A stretch of DNA of 64,000 nt from Atriophallophorus winterbourni. Its lineage: Eukaryota > Platyhelminthes > Trematoda > Plagiorchiida > Microphallidae. Made by a program: the position numbers and the translations under genes. The notes under the pieces were generated by a model that made no database searches, was not told the origin of the DNA, and saw only the letters and a program-made list of their open reading frames with translations. How positions within the stretch are numbered: position 1 is the first letter of the stretch; the number at the start of each line of letters is the position of its first letter. The stretch spans positions 1-64,000 of the forward strand of contig JACCGJ010008214.1 of the NCBI GenBank assembly GCA_013407085.1, given 5' to 3'. This document shows positions 49,816 to 61,645 of the stretch, one piece after another.

Positions 49816-50139
49816 ATGTGCAACAGGTATAATACTTCTGATCAACTCGACCATTTGTTTTTCAAATCTTGTTATCACAAATTGTTTGTAATTGAATTTC
49901 ACAGCTCAAAATTGTACAAAAGGTATCAAGACCTGATCATTGTTGTTGTTGGGCTTCCCATCCAATGTACGTCGCAAGCGCATAGCCGTTTCTTCGTACA
50001 GAACAACAAGCATAACTTGGTCGATCAAACAAATTTGCAGGCAGTCGGTGTGACCTACGTTAAGCTGCCAAGAGCAATATCAAAGGTTTCCCTGCTTAAA
50101 GACGACGCCTCACATTTTGCCATCAGTTTGAGTGGTTAA
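49816..50139 (+). CDS. Candidate 3' terminal exon of an unknown host gene
   Basis: 107 codons open directly after a strong acceptor (TTCTTATTTGTTTCCAG) and ending TAA. The reading 'YQDLIIVVVGLPIQCTSQ' and 'LQAVGVTYVKLPRAISKV' looks like ordinary globular protein, with balanced codon use and no link to any transposon family here. The ATG at its start is probably internal to a longer spliced protein. No upstream exon was identified with confidence. Function unknown. Confidence 0.4.
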   Translation: MCNRYNTSDQLDHLFFKSCYHKLFVIEFHSSKLYKRYQDLIIVVVGLPIQCTSQAHSRFFVQNNKHNLVDQTNLQAVGVTYVKLPRAISKVSLLKDDASHFAISLSG

Positions 50140-50227
50140 TAGCCTATTCTTTGCCAATACGTAGTCTTTTTATTAATATATATCTATTATTCCCTGATGG
50201 CATTTATAACATATCACCAATTCACTG

Positions 50228-50400
50228 TTGCATAGGGTTCGCACGAACCCTATTTAAGTATACACTTGTTTACCATTTATCCACTGTTTCAATGCTCATT
50301 GAACCTAATCTTATCGTCTCCGCCTGATGACGGCAAACAGCCAGAAACCGGTAGTGGAGTGCAATTTCGGGGGATGTGAGCAACACATCACTTTTATCAC
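50228..50400 (+). repeat. Repeat R copy, best preserved
   Basis: Starts with an inverted pair 'agggttcg..cgaaccct' (50236-50252), then the shared 'ccactgtttcaatgctcat' block, the hammerhead-like core (50318-50359) and the downstream 'gggatgtgagcaacac' block. Confidence 0.65.
50318..50359 (+). ncRNA. Hammerhead ribozyme-like motif, best copy
   Basis: Stem I pairs CTCCGC (50318-50323) with GTGGAG (50354-50359), six pairs including one G-T. CTGATGA is 50324-50330. Stem II is GGC/GCC (50332-50334 and 50340-50342) closing the loop AAACA, but its base next to the core is a C/A mismatch where a G-C pair is usual. GAAA is 50344-50347, and minimal stem III is ACC/GGT (50347-50352). Predicted cleavage after A50353. 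Order and invariant bases match a type I hammerhead with a very short stem III. Confidence 0.6.
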
Positions 50401-52489
50401 CAATTCTAAGTAGTGTACAATAATGTAGTACAGGTATGTTTTAACGCCAGATCTACGTGAATCTTTTAAAATAGGACATTCATATAAATCTCGATATTTT
50501 GCGGCAGCGATTTTAATTCTACGATTCTATTCAAGAGAACAACCTATTTTGCAATTCAGACCATATATTCCTATTCGGGAAACAGTTTCACAATATACTT
50601 TTTGTAAATAAATTTCTACTATTTGACGTCTTAAAATAAACTATATTAGGATATTTGCTGTGCTTGAGGACTAAGAACTGGTACGAAAATTGTATTTCAG
50701 CTCTCTTGTTAATATGGTTAGGAGAAACATACTGATAAAATCACAAAAATGGAATGTATCCGAGGGAAATTCCACTGCGATTGAGATGATCAGTTGTACT
50801 TCAAAATACGTTGAAATATGCTTCTGACTTGAGTTTTAATCTGAATAAAAGCAGGATTATACTATTAAATTCAAATGGAATTGTTTGGTTTGTAAATACT
50901 AGCTATCACACCGTTGATAAAGATTGCACAATTTTTCATCGTAAAGTTTAGTTTAATTGTGCTTCATCACTGACATCTTTTATATAAAACTTAGTTTCAA
51001 CTTACTCTTCAGAATTATAGATTGAATATCTTTAAATACCTTGCTAGTTTGAACTAACATTTGCACATCAAGTAAACCCATTTTGTATATTTTATTAAGG
51101 TAATTCGGGTTTTCTGTCGTAGCGATGTAAAGCTTTTCAAATTATTATGACGTTGTGTGCCAGAAAACACAGACAATTGATTATTTACTCTTCATTCTAC
51201 GCATCTACCAGTCACTTACGGCGACAACGGGTGAATTGAATGTCCAGATAGAGAAATATCCTGACGGCCGACAAATAATTTTGAGCAGTCTAATGGTCAC
51301 CACAGCGCTGGACAGGTGAAAGCCAACTTCAACTACACCTCTCACCCATTTTCAAGCACAACGGCTTGACATGTGCGTGCAAGATATCAAAAACTTCCAA
51401 GACGACGCAAGCGTTCAACCGTGACCACATGAACAGGTTCTCGCGATTCGAAAGACGGAGGATTTGACAATCGTTTTTTGCGATTTGAAAAACCGCTGTC
51501 TGATAATATGACTTCCAATGTTGGACGTTGTGTTTTTGTCCTAGTTCATTGTCTGGGTTTGAAGATGGAAAAATTTCACATTGATTGTGTTTCATATCAA
51601 GAAATTCATTACATATTAGGGATTATCAATTTATTCTTTAGCGCTGGATTTAAGCATTGACGCGTTTATGATCTTTCTATAATAAACATTCAGAAATGTG
51701 GTGCAAGAATAAAGTATGGTGGATAATTCATATTATACCGACAAATGGCTTATGGTGCCGATTTTTGATTCTGAATAAAATATTTACTTGCATGAAACAT
51801 TGAGGTGTCCGAAATTTCTGTTCGATTTCTGTTCGATGGTGGCAAGAATATAAACCTGTAGTCCTATAATAAGCCATCAACCGCACTGTGTGTTAACGCC
51901 TATGGAGACAAGTAAAGACTCTTCGCTTGTTTACCTTATTTAAAAACATGAGGACAAGCCAAGATGAACCAATTATGTTCACATCTAATCAGCTGCGGGA
52001 GACTACCACTGTGCCACTTCTAGAATGAACCCTGTATGTACGTGTTGGCACCAAGCATCATTCTTGATGAATCAGCATTCTGATAGCCTCAAATCGAGTT
52101 ATTAACGAACTTAGACTTTGGGGTCCTCAATGTTTACGCTACATTACATTGAACCATGTGGATGTGTCATTAGCACTCGCATTCCATAAATACTAAAATG
52201 CGAAAAATTTTGTAACGTTTAACACACGGGTATTTAGATATCACCTGAACTATGCAAAATCTACGTGCGTTAAACGCATGCCTTGAAATTTTTTCCGAAA
52301 TCTTTCATTAACAAAGCGAGTCGTGACATAATTTGATTGAAAACCACTGTTTTGGGCTTCTTACGTCAGATTCAGTCAGGAATTAAACAAAAATAGCTTG
52401 GTTGATGTTGAACACTTAGCAAAACTATATCATCGGGCGAACAACCCGATATAGTGTTACAGGGAACGTTCAACATCTAACAACATATA
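50401..52489. other. No gene seen
   Basis: Two kilobases without recognisable genes. The 88-codon minus-strand open segment 51595-51329 has no motif. An AATAAA at 51682-51687 could serve the candidate exon at 49816-50139, but it is far. Confidence 0.4.
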
Positions 52490-52626
52490 TTAATGGAACA
52501 AAATATTCATTTGCATGATTTTTCGTCACACACCCAACGACCGGTTTCGAAATGTTTGCACTCATCAAGTAGGGACAGTAGGATCAGGATCCGCATGCGC
52601 TTGAAACAGTGGAGGAATGGATTTGA
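52490..52626 (-). repeat. Repeat R copy with hammerhead-like core
   Basis: Minus strand: 'ccactgtttcaagcgcatg', 'gatcctactgtccctac', TTGATGA (52568-52562; first base changed from C), stem II opening GTGC with loop AAACA, GAAACCGGTC (52548-52539), then GTTGGG facing CCCTAC across stem I. It belongs to the same subfamily as the copy at 12030-12138. Confidence 0.6.
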
Positions 52627-55600
52627 ATGGTCAGGTTGTGACTGCAGGTCAGGAGATTGGAAACAATTTTAGAGGTGTCTGAGTGGGTGGGACCTCGCAT
52701 GGATGATTCGGTATGTCAGGATGATGGCAGATAGGATCGATTAGGCAATGCAGTAACCATTTTGGTTGCCTTATGATAAATCCTTTCGAGGAGCAATATA
52801 TCTCTTCCATCCATTTTGTCCAAGCTTCTATTATATTGTTCACAACTGGATGTACGTGTTGATTACCTTTGACAATGAGTGCGGTGGGAAACGTCCGAAA
52901 ATTTGTCTGAGTAAGTCGAGTACGCTACATGCATGTTTATAGACGGCCTTGCACTGTAGAATGTTTTTCAAGTTTCTACACACCCAGATACGAGATCTTT
53001 CTGCGATACACTCCACTTAAGCGTGCAACTGCTAAGCGTGTATGAGAACGGGAAGGTTTTCTTGACTTGCAACATTTTGCACTTGCGGAAGTTGAAGTGT
53101 TATCTTGTTAACCACTGGTGCAGCTTACTTAAGTCTGGTTGTAAAAATAGGCAATCCTTGAACTTTTCACATCATCTGCGAAATAACAAGTTTACATGGA
53201 ACCAGTTTCGGTTGATCATTTATAAATATTAGGAATCTTATTTGAGCGAGTACTGAATTTTGTGGGACACCGCTCGTGCCTTCAATAGTTCGGAAAAGTT
53301 TGCCGTCTATTCTGAATTTGGCTCTGCGTTCAGGGAGGTAACTTGTGAACCATGTTAGTAGATTTCCAGTTGCACCAACGTACTGCAGCTTCTGAAGTAG
53401 TAAGGTGTGATCAACGCGAACGAAAGCTTTCAATATATGTAAGTAACAGGCATGTACGAAACTCCTTCATCGGTTGCTCGCGTCCAATCGTTTAAAGTCG
53501 TGAGCTAGAATGAGTATGCTTTTCTAAATTCATATTTTGTCTAAGAAAGAATTTCATGTCTATCGAAGAGCCTGGTAACATTTATGCACACCAAGCGTTC
53601 AAATCGGCTGTATCTGAACGACGGCCACCTTTGTAGCTTGGTGTAATAACGCCGGTTTTCCATTCAGCTGTTACGATTCACGTAATTAGCGAGGATTTAA
53701 ATAGTAGACCGCAAAGTCCCAGCTAACTTGACTTCAGAATAGCCGTCGTTATTCAATCTTCCTCCTGGGATTTTTTACGCCAAGCCTGCGTAAATGCTGT
53801 CGCACAACCGTAGGATTCACGGGGACATGACTTATGCATTCCACCTCTATTGAACGTTACAATGGTGTTGGTAGGGACACATTCTTTTGACAAAAGGCTT
53901 GCGCATAAAACGTTGCTAGTGCATCAGTCACTTCCCTGACATTATCTGTCAATCCGTCCGCTGTCTGAATAGAAAAAAATCATGGTTTAACCTCAGTCGC
54001 ATTGTTTATGCTCTCGTAGAGTATTTAAGGATGGCTTTCCATCTGATCTATCAGCATCCAATGGTGATATGGCTTGTCTTCGCGAATCAAGGACGTCATT
54101 TTGTTTCGGACATTTCAAAAATCTTCCCATGATACGTCTGTTAGAGTGATCCTGTGATAATGCCTTGCGGAATTTCGAATTTCGAATGCAGCTGCGGAGT
54201 TAGAAACAAAATGTACCAGCATTTCTTTTCGGAATATAGGCTGAGTTTTCGTCTATTTTCATACAAATATATCTTAAAAATGCTGTAACAGTGAGTTTCT
54301 GCATTCATAAGAGCGATATGTCTCTGAACCAGTATTTGGAGTGATTCGCGAGGGCCAAATTAATCGACTTTTTCTATGAGTTATACTTCATTAAATGCCC
54401 TCCTGGAGCTGCACGCGAATTAGAACAACATGCGGTGGTCACTTAGTTCCTGAAGACTAGAATACTGCACCGACTCAACTACTGTTGTTTCGGATGTCAG
54501 AGTCAAATCTAGGATTGAAACTTTGTCCGGACCACTCTGTCGAGTAATGGAATTTACGTTGTTGTAAAGAGGAATAAAGTTATTAATCTTGCGGAATTTG
54601 TACTCAAGTGATTGCTTCGGGTGCAATCTTTTGGTATAAAGCTGTGGAAGTTTACAATCACTAATTATGAGTAATTTAGTTCTGCTCAGATTTCCAGCGT
54701 TACAAATTATTTCTAGCAACATTTCGTTGTGGGCATCAGATGAGATGAGTGAGCGGTAAATTACATAAAGAATGCAGTTCTCTCCCGATTCCAGGTACAA
54801 ACTACACCATATGGTATTCTCTAGCTCAAACCTTGTTTCAGAAACAATTGTACAGTGAAGATGCTTGTTGTACTATACGACTACTCCAAACCTTGTTCTC
54901 AAGCGGGTTCGTCGAAACAGGATCATGTTTGGATAATACCAACGTGTGATAATTTACTGGAGCATTGGACCACAGCAATAATGCCACCAAAAAACTGATT
55001 GCTGATACTTAATTCATTTATTTTGTTTCACAAACACTGAGCATTTGTGTGTAAACAGTTAATATAATTTTTTGTATGTAGCGATGATATGTGGATGGTG
55101 TCTATTTGTCCGACCGCCTGAGAGACGGATCTTTGTTGTTTTTTGAACCGTGTTTTAAGTTTGAGTTTAAATGATCTTTGCACGGCATGGCTTTAGCTGG
55201 TGTTTTTGAGGCTGCCTTCAATGTGCTTATTCTGACGTCACAAATAATACTTTTCCTATGTAAGCGCTAAGTATGTCTAACTGAGTCTCACACACACACA
55301 CCCCAGCTGCTATTCTTTTTGTGACGTAAATCCACAGTTTGTTGCCGTGTTGTTGTTCAACAGCCTCCAACATATTGGCGACCTCTGGAACTTCTAGCAG
55401 GATTAGACTGAGCTCGTTTCTCTTCTAACGAACGCCGAGACGTACTTTTCTTCACAATCAGGGTATGTCGGATTAGATTCGAATATAGCATTCGGGAAAC
55501 ACACATAGCAAGTAAGAATTTAAAAGAACATTCTTTATATCCTTTTTAGAACTTAGTGCTTTTATCAGTAAAGGTGGTTCATAGAAATGTGGGCAGCTTG

Positions 55601-56100
55601 GTTGGCGAACCAAACGTGTAGTTATTGTAGGCCTGATCGTATCCGAACCCATCATCCTACAGAGGTTGGAACATGGTTCTAGGTAGTGATTATTCGCAAA
55701 AAGTGTCTCGCTGAATTCTTGTAAGTTGGTACAGATTACACTAAGATTTTTTTCAGTCTTTTGCGATGTGACCTTTGGATTTGAATCCAATTGTTTCAGC
55801 TGAACCTTTAGATGTGCGGACGGCTTGGTCTTCGTAACATTGTTAAAGTCAGAGGAGTTTAGGTCAAACATACCGTTAACGGTCGGTTTCATAAAGGTTG
55901 AGTCTTGATGAGGAAAGTGCACTCCGAGACACTTCGACAGGTGGCAAACACTGAGGGGTAAATTTAACATCAGAAACACAGAAGCGAAATCAATGAACAA
56001 ACAAACAGCACAAAACCCATTATTGCTGCACGCAAAGAGCGACCAGTCGTAGATAGGTAATAATTGTATGAGTAGTTTCGTCATAAATATTTAAGATAAA
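52627..56100 (-). mobile_element. CR1-like LINE, long degenerate copy
   Basis: Minus strand order: ORF1 remnant 56084-55473 ('VSQKTEKNLSVICTNLQEFS', 'IKNVLLNSYLLCVFPE'), endonuclease 54800-54420 ('CILYVIYRSLISSDAHNEML', 'VSILDLTLTSETTVV', 'LQELSDHRML'), RT 53433-53167 ('AFVRVDHTLLLQKLQYVG', 'GTSGVPQNSVLAQIRF'), and the C-terminal block 'LLERIYHKATKMVTALP' near 52800. All parts are broken. It abuts repeat R at 52626. Confidence 0.75.
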
Positions 56101-57839
56101 CGTCCAAAAATGAAACTGATCGGATGTAATGAATGATAGTTATATCCAAATGTGTCGGAGCTCGAAATAATCCAAACCCACGTCAGGTCACTGTTTATGC
56201 AAGTGGCTTTTCATTTGGGATCCTCTGGTAGAATAATCATATAATCGTCAGACAACGCTTGTTCCACATGTATCCCTATATATTGAGTCTGACCATCCGG
56301 ACTTTCTATATTCTATTATTGTCATCTTGTGTAATTTTGCCAAGCTAGTTTGCATTTTTTGCCGTTTTACGGTCGAATTTCTGAAATTTCCAGACTATTC
56401 TTTTGGGAGAAAATCTTATTCTAAGAGAACGCACAAATGAGCATTCAGTATGAGTTTCGATTACAAAATTATATCTTGCATGTTAGATGATGTTATTTGT
56501 TACGACGTTTTATTCAATGGGTTCTAGTTATGTGCACCTATTATTTTATTCTAAGAAGCACCATGTATCCATCTCTATTTCAGCTACGCGGAAGATGAAC
56601 GGATTTAGCCATTAATATCATTTTAGAATATGCAGTAATGTCAAGATAAGTACCGTTGATTCACGGTACAAACTACTCCTTATCGTAATAGAATTTGCCT
56701 GAAATATAACCATGTGTGATAATTGAAATGTAATTAAAATGGTGCAACGTAAGCTAAAATAGATTGTGCCGTAAACATAATTGGGGTATATGAATTAGAC
56801 TATACAAATCTCACACGATTCATTGATAGCATTGATAGCACGTTACAAGTAAATCGCGTTCAGGTTCTAAGTAACCTTGCAGTAAATATCTAAAAGCTAA
56901 ACTACTTTTTGATTTAAGTAACACCTTTATTTTGCGGTTTTTTAACGTTTATGCCACAGTCGCTCCATCGTCGTGTCATGTGATAAGGAACAATTAGTTT
57001 CGGATAAATAATATGTAATTTTATTGAACCCGAGCATGTGAACTCGTTAATAATGCACAAAATTGTAATAAATATTGCCTTTATATAATCAAGTAAATTG
57101 AGGGTGTTTAAAAGGTTTGAAAAGGTTTGAAAAGCATTAAGCTGAACAAACATCATTCTATGTTGAAAATTAAAATGTAATTAAAGTGAATCACACTGGA
57201 AAATCAGACAACACAGTGAATAAATAATCTAAATTTTGGATAGCATTTTGTTCAAATTACTCCTGAACTCATGTTATTTATTTGAGTAAGTAATATTAGA
57301 AGTTAAAGTGCACCAAGCAAAACAGACGCGGACCGAATAAAAAAAATGCGTTTCGACTTATTATTCGGGAACGATGCAATACAAGCTTATATTTATCGTT
57401 TCGATATTTTTTCGTATTCTTTTTAGTGAAAATTACTGAGAAGTTTTGGGTAGGCCTATGAAACTTTTTGTAAAGTAGGATACACACTCTTCTGATTCGG
57501 CAATCGAGAAATGCGAACAAATTCAGATTAGCTCGGTCACATTAAATTTGTGCTTCTGATTATCAGGATACACTGTTCTTACACTTACACGTGCGTGGAT
57601 ATATTATACCTTGTTGGAGTCCCCTGGAAGTCAGCTTTCTGGAAATACCACTCTCGTATTCGATAATACGAGTGAATTCGGATTTCTCGGGTTTTTCCCA
57701 TATTGGATGTACGCGTGCAACTCTGTTAATACTTATCAATTCCTCAGAGGAATTAACGTCATCTACTGGTTATATATTCAACATCGTGCGATCAAGTACC
57801 GAATCATATCGCCGGATTCAATTCTGATTTTGCTTTTAT
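56101..57839. other. No gene seen
   Basis: AT-rich spacer between two CR1 remnants lying in opposite directions. Part of 57560-57839 may be the 5' UTR of the copy that follows. Confidence 0.4.
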
Positions 57840-59900
57840 TCGTGAACACCGCTTTTTGTTGCTCTCACGATATTCATCATCGATCGCTCTACAGAACCAC
57901 TGTTTGTGCACACCGCACTGAACAGTGCTTCACACAACACTGACCAGATAACCCTGAAAAGAAAACAAAGCGCACCGGGCTGCATGTGTACGGTTTGCCA
58001 AAAGTCGGTAAGTCCTAAGGCGAGGTCTGTCACGTGTCACGCTTGTTTGCATGCAAAATGCGACAAATCGTTGACCTCGGATTTGGTATCGATTATTAAT
58101 GGAGATAATTGTTCCTGTGTTTTTACGTTTGCCAAGTTTGCAAGCCCAAACCAACAGCGTCATCCTCGGAGGCGAAAACCCCTGAGTATGAAATTGAGAC
58201 GCGTCTAAATGGACTGGAATCCATTATACAAACCTGAATGAACTGTTAACAAGCGTCATAAGCTCATCGTTACCAAACTTAGAGGTTTCTGCCAAAGAGC
58301 CGATAGAAAATCCCTCATAATCGAACAAGCCAACATTTGCCGAGATAACCGTGCAGATAATGACTAAAACGGGGAAGTGTTTGTCTGGGTCAGTGACTCT
58401 TCAACTTAGCGAAAATGAGAAGGGACTCAGCTAAATCAGTTCTAAAAAGACTGACTCAAATAATAAAACAATATGCGCCGGTCTAAACCCTAGTGTTATA
58501 TGTACCAACATGACCGACTCACGGAAAACGCTGTTCGAAGCAAAGCAAAAACATGACTTAGTTGAATGGAATAAACTGTGTAGTAATGTGAGACTGGCAG
58601 CAGTTACTCTTTCATCAATAGTTCGGCTGAACCGCCATCTGTATTCACCTCACAAAGGTGACCCTCGCCTCTTACGAATAACGCTGCAATCTTTGGAGGA
58701 CGTGGAAAACGTACTCATAAATGCTTACCTTCTAAGAGGTGTTCCAGAATCTACATGTCGTATCCATGCAGATCTACCATGGTAGGAGAAAGTCGTCGAA
58801 GAATTCTCAAGAAAAAAATAAACCGAGAATTATTGTATTTCTAGGCTTTCCGGGAGATGCTGCTGACGCACCTTTTCAAGAAAAGTCTGAGCACGATGAC
58901 ACGCAGTAGAAATACCTAGCCGAAATAATCGGTATTAGAAAAACATATTTGTGGAGGCTTATAGGATACTGCGGTCTTCCAACTATAAAGGACAAGGGCC
59001 TAGCCCTTTAAAGCAAACCATCTAGATAACCAAAGTGACCGACAGTATCATACTTAAATTGAAATCTAAAAGAAGAAACCTACCCCAAAACGTCAAGTTG
59101 AGCTTGCCCAGGATAATAGCCGGACGCCTAGTCGAGCTCAAAAAAACTTGAGCATTCAGTCTCTTCGCGTGTTGGACCAATAGCTACATTATACGATCAA
59201 ACATTGTGTAAGCTAAATACGATGAAGAACATATACAAGCGCTCAGTGTTTAACCAACAAATTAGCTGAACTTGCGCGCTTTGTGGCAGACTTTTTTTTT
59301 AATTACAGAGACTTGGTTCCAGCCCTACACGATTGACGCTGAGCTCTAAATTCCGAAAATTTCATTACTCCGGCGCGATCGCTTAAGTTCCGGCGGTGGA
59401 GTTGCAGTTCCTTTTCATGAACGTTTAGCGCAATGTAACGTAATCCATCATCCTGACTTCAGCCTTTTTGATACAATGCTGTGTTCTATAATTGTAGTGA
59501 ATGGAGACATCGGCATCATTTACCGCTCACCATCATCTTTAAGCTCTTTTAGTGATAAACTAATCGAATCCTTGCAATACATCACAAGATGCCAGACTAC
59601 TCAATTGCTGATGATGGGTTATTCTAATATTCCGCATCTATTTCCAAGACGTAAGCACTCCCTGCATTCGTTTGAAAATAAATTCAACGAGGTAATCGAA
59701 ATTGTTTCACTTCAAAATCACGTTGATCAGCCAACTCGCAGACAGGGTCTTAACGAATGAAGCAGCCGCGGTAGATGATATTCAATACTTGGCATAACAG
59801 GGAAAGAGTGAACATGCGATGCTCGTCTTTGATTATGTATGTAGTGCGGATCGATTGAACGAACAGACAAAATTTTTCAGGACAATATAATTTCAATCCC
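57840..59900 (+). mobile_element. CR1-like LINE, 5' half (ORF1 and endonuclease)
   Basis: ORF1 zinc finger near 57980-58100 ('CMCTVCQKSVSPKARSVTCH', then 'ACLHAKCDKSL'), the shared ORF1 block at 58510-58785 ('LVEWNKLCSNVRLAAV', 'VENVLINAYLLRGVPES'), and endonuclease pieces near 59320-59760 ('GDIGIIYRSPSSLSSFSDKL'). The RT is absent; the copy stops near 59900. Unlike most LINE remnants it keeps the 5' half, so a later deletion is likely. Confidence 0.7.
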
Positions 59901-60039
59901 TAAATATCAGTTTCCAAGATGCACGCACTCAAGAGTTTGATTTTATGGATTCGAGCTTATATTAGAATACATTTCTAGATTATCTGAATTCGAAGAATGA
60001 CGAAAACTCTATTTTTGTACCACACAAATGCAACCGCAA

Positions 60040-61645
60040 CTACCGGTTTGTTACCAGAAAACATTCTGGGTCACGGTGACCATGACTGCATTGCATATTT
60101 CTTGTCCATCCACGGAATGTATTCATAGTTTATGGAGAATATCATTTGTATAAAAGTTTCTAAATACCTTATAAAATCGATTACGAAAACGTGATGCTAT
60201 TGTAAACATAGCGATAGTTTGAAATGTCGTTTTCAAGCTGAAACATATACAGACACTAAAACCTTTTTCTTCACGGCAATTTTCAAAGACGCGAAATCGA
60301 TTTGCTTTCTCATAATTACGAACTTGCATTTTACGAAGTTCAGAGGCAGTTTGTTCTTCGAAGACATAATATGACGAGGATCAAGATATTTCTGTAATGC
60401 AACAATAACGCGAGTAACGTTATGTTACACGAATTCCTTGTAATATATAATTTAGTTGTTTTCATCTTCTGTAGCAGTATGCTGCAGTTAACACCGTCAA
60501 ATGCTTATGAGATATCTGGTTTGCAGACTTGGGTCTAATCGTCCCGTTTCCTCAGTAAATTGGATAAGTAGGGGTAATTTCGTTTCAAACGCGCGCAGTT
60601 TCCTATCAAGTATCTGATCGTTTTTGAAAGTAGTAGTAGTTTGGAAATCACGAGGGATAAAATAACGGGCTTGTAAGTCGGAATATCGAAACGAATTCTG
60701 CTTTATGAAAATTAGCAACCATCCAACCATTTTAATCGGTATTATTCAAGCCATTAACTAAATTCCAGTTAAACAAATATATTAACCGTTTGTATAAAAA
60801 GTGCGCATTCTGGTTCAATAAAAAGCGTATTTAGTCCGACAACGGTAGTATGATTTCTCGTTTTTAATTTCAATAATCCACGGAGAACGCATTCTGCTGT
60901 GACGGAATGTCACATAGTGCAACCGTGGTAGATTTGAAATGCAGATTGCATCTTTCTCGGAACGAAAAAGTGGGTTATACTTCTGCAGTTTCTGATGCAA
61001 TTGTTGTTGGTCCAACTGGTATTACCTTAGCTCAATCCTTAATCACGCGATAAATGATTATTTAGTTTTATACTATTGTGCACAATATCCATTTTTGGAA
61101 TTATGTGATCGTCTTGGATGACGAATATGTTTATTTATTCCTCAGTATACGATGGATTCCAAGGTCTCCGACGAGGCGTTTTGTTGATGTATTACCAAGC
61201 AACATTTCGTACCATTTAACCATTTACCTGTTCGGCTTTTTAGTATGAATTCAAACATTTTCTTGATTTCGTGACGAAAAAAGTGGAGCTCACGTCGATT
61301 GAATCTGTTTGATGAGCTTGTAACCATACCTAAAACCCATATACTTGGCTGTTTTCCGGTTAGCAGCGAATATCATTTTGAAGAGCATCACTAAAACACA
61401 TAATGTCGATTTGTCCAACTGTCTCACTGGCATCACTACTTCTTGCAACGAGAAAGAGGTAGTCGTACTGGATGACAATGTGATCAATTAGTCCCAGTGT
61501 ACTTGCCTAGACAAAGTCATCAATGACGTATTCATCACTTTTCGAAACAAAATCTATGCTGGAATGTATATCGTTTCCATTGTATCGGGCATTACATGCA
61601 ATGTGGCAATAAAGAGGAAAATCGTCCACCAACTAATTGAATGCG
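60040..61645 (-). mobile_element. CR1-like LINE, very degenerate
   Basis: Minus strand near 61640-61380 aligns with the endonuclease end of family A: 'VDDFPLYCHIACNARYNGND', 'SSIDFVSKSDEYVIDDFV', 'LGLIDHIVIQYDY'. Near 60130-60070 an 'YA.QSWSP'-like block of the C-terminus remains. Only about 1.6 kb separates parts that are about 1.7 kb apart in the intact element, so much of it is still present but decayed. Confidence 0.6.
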
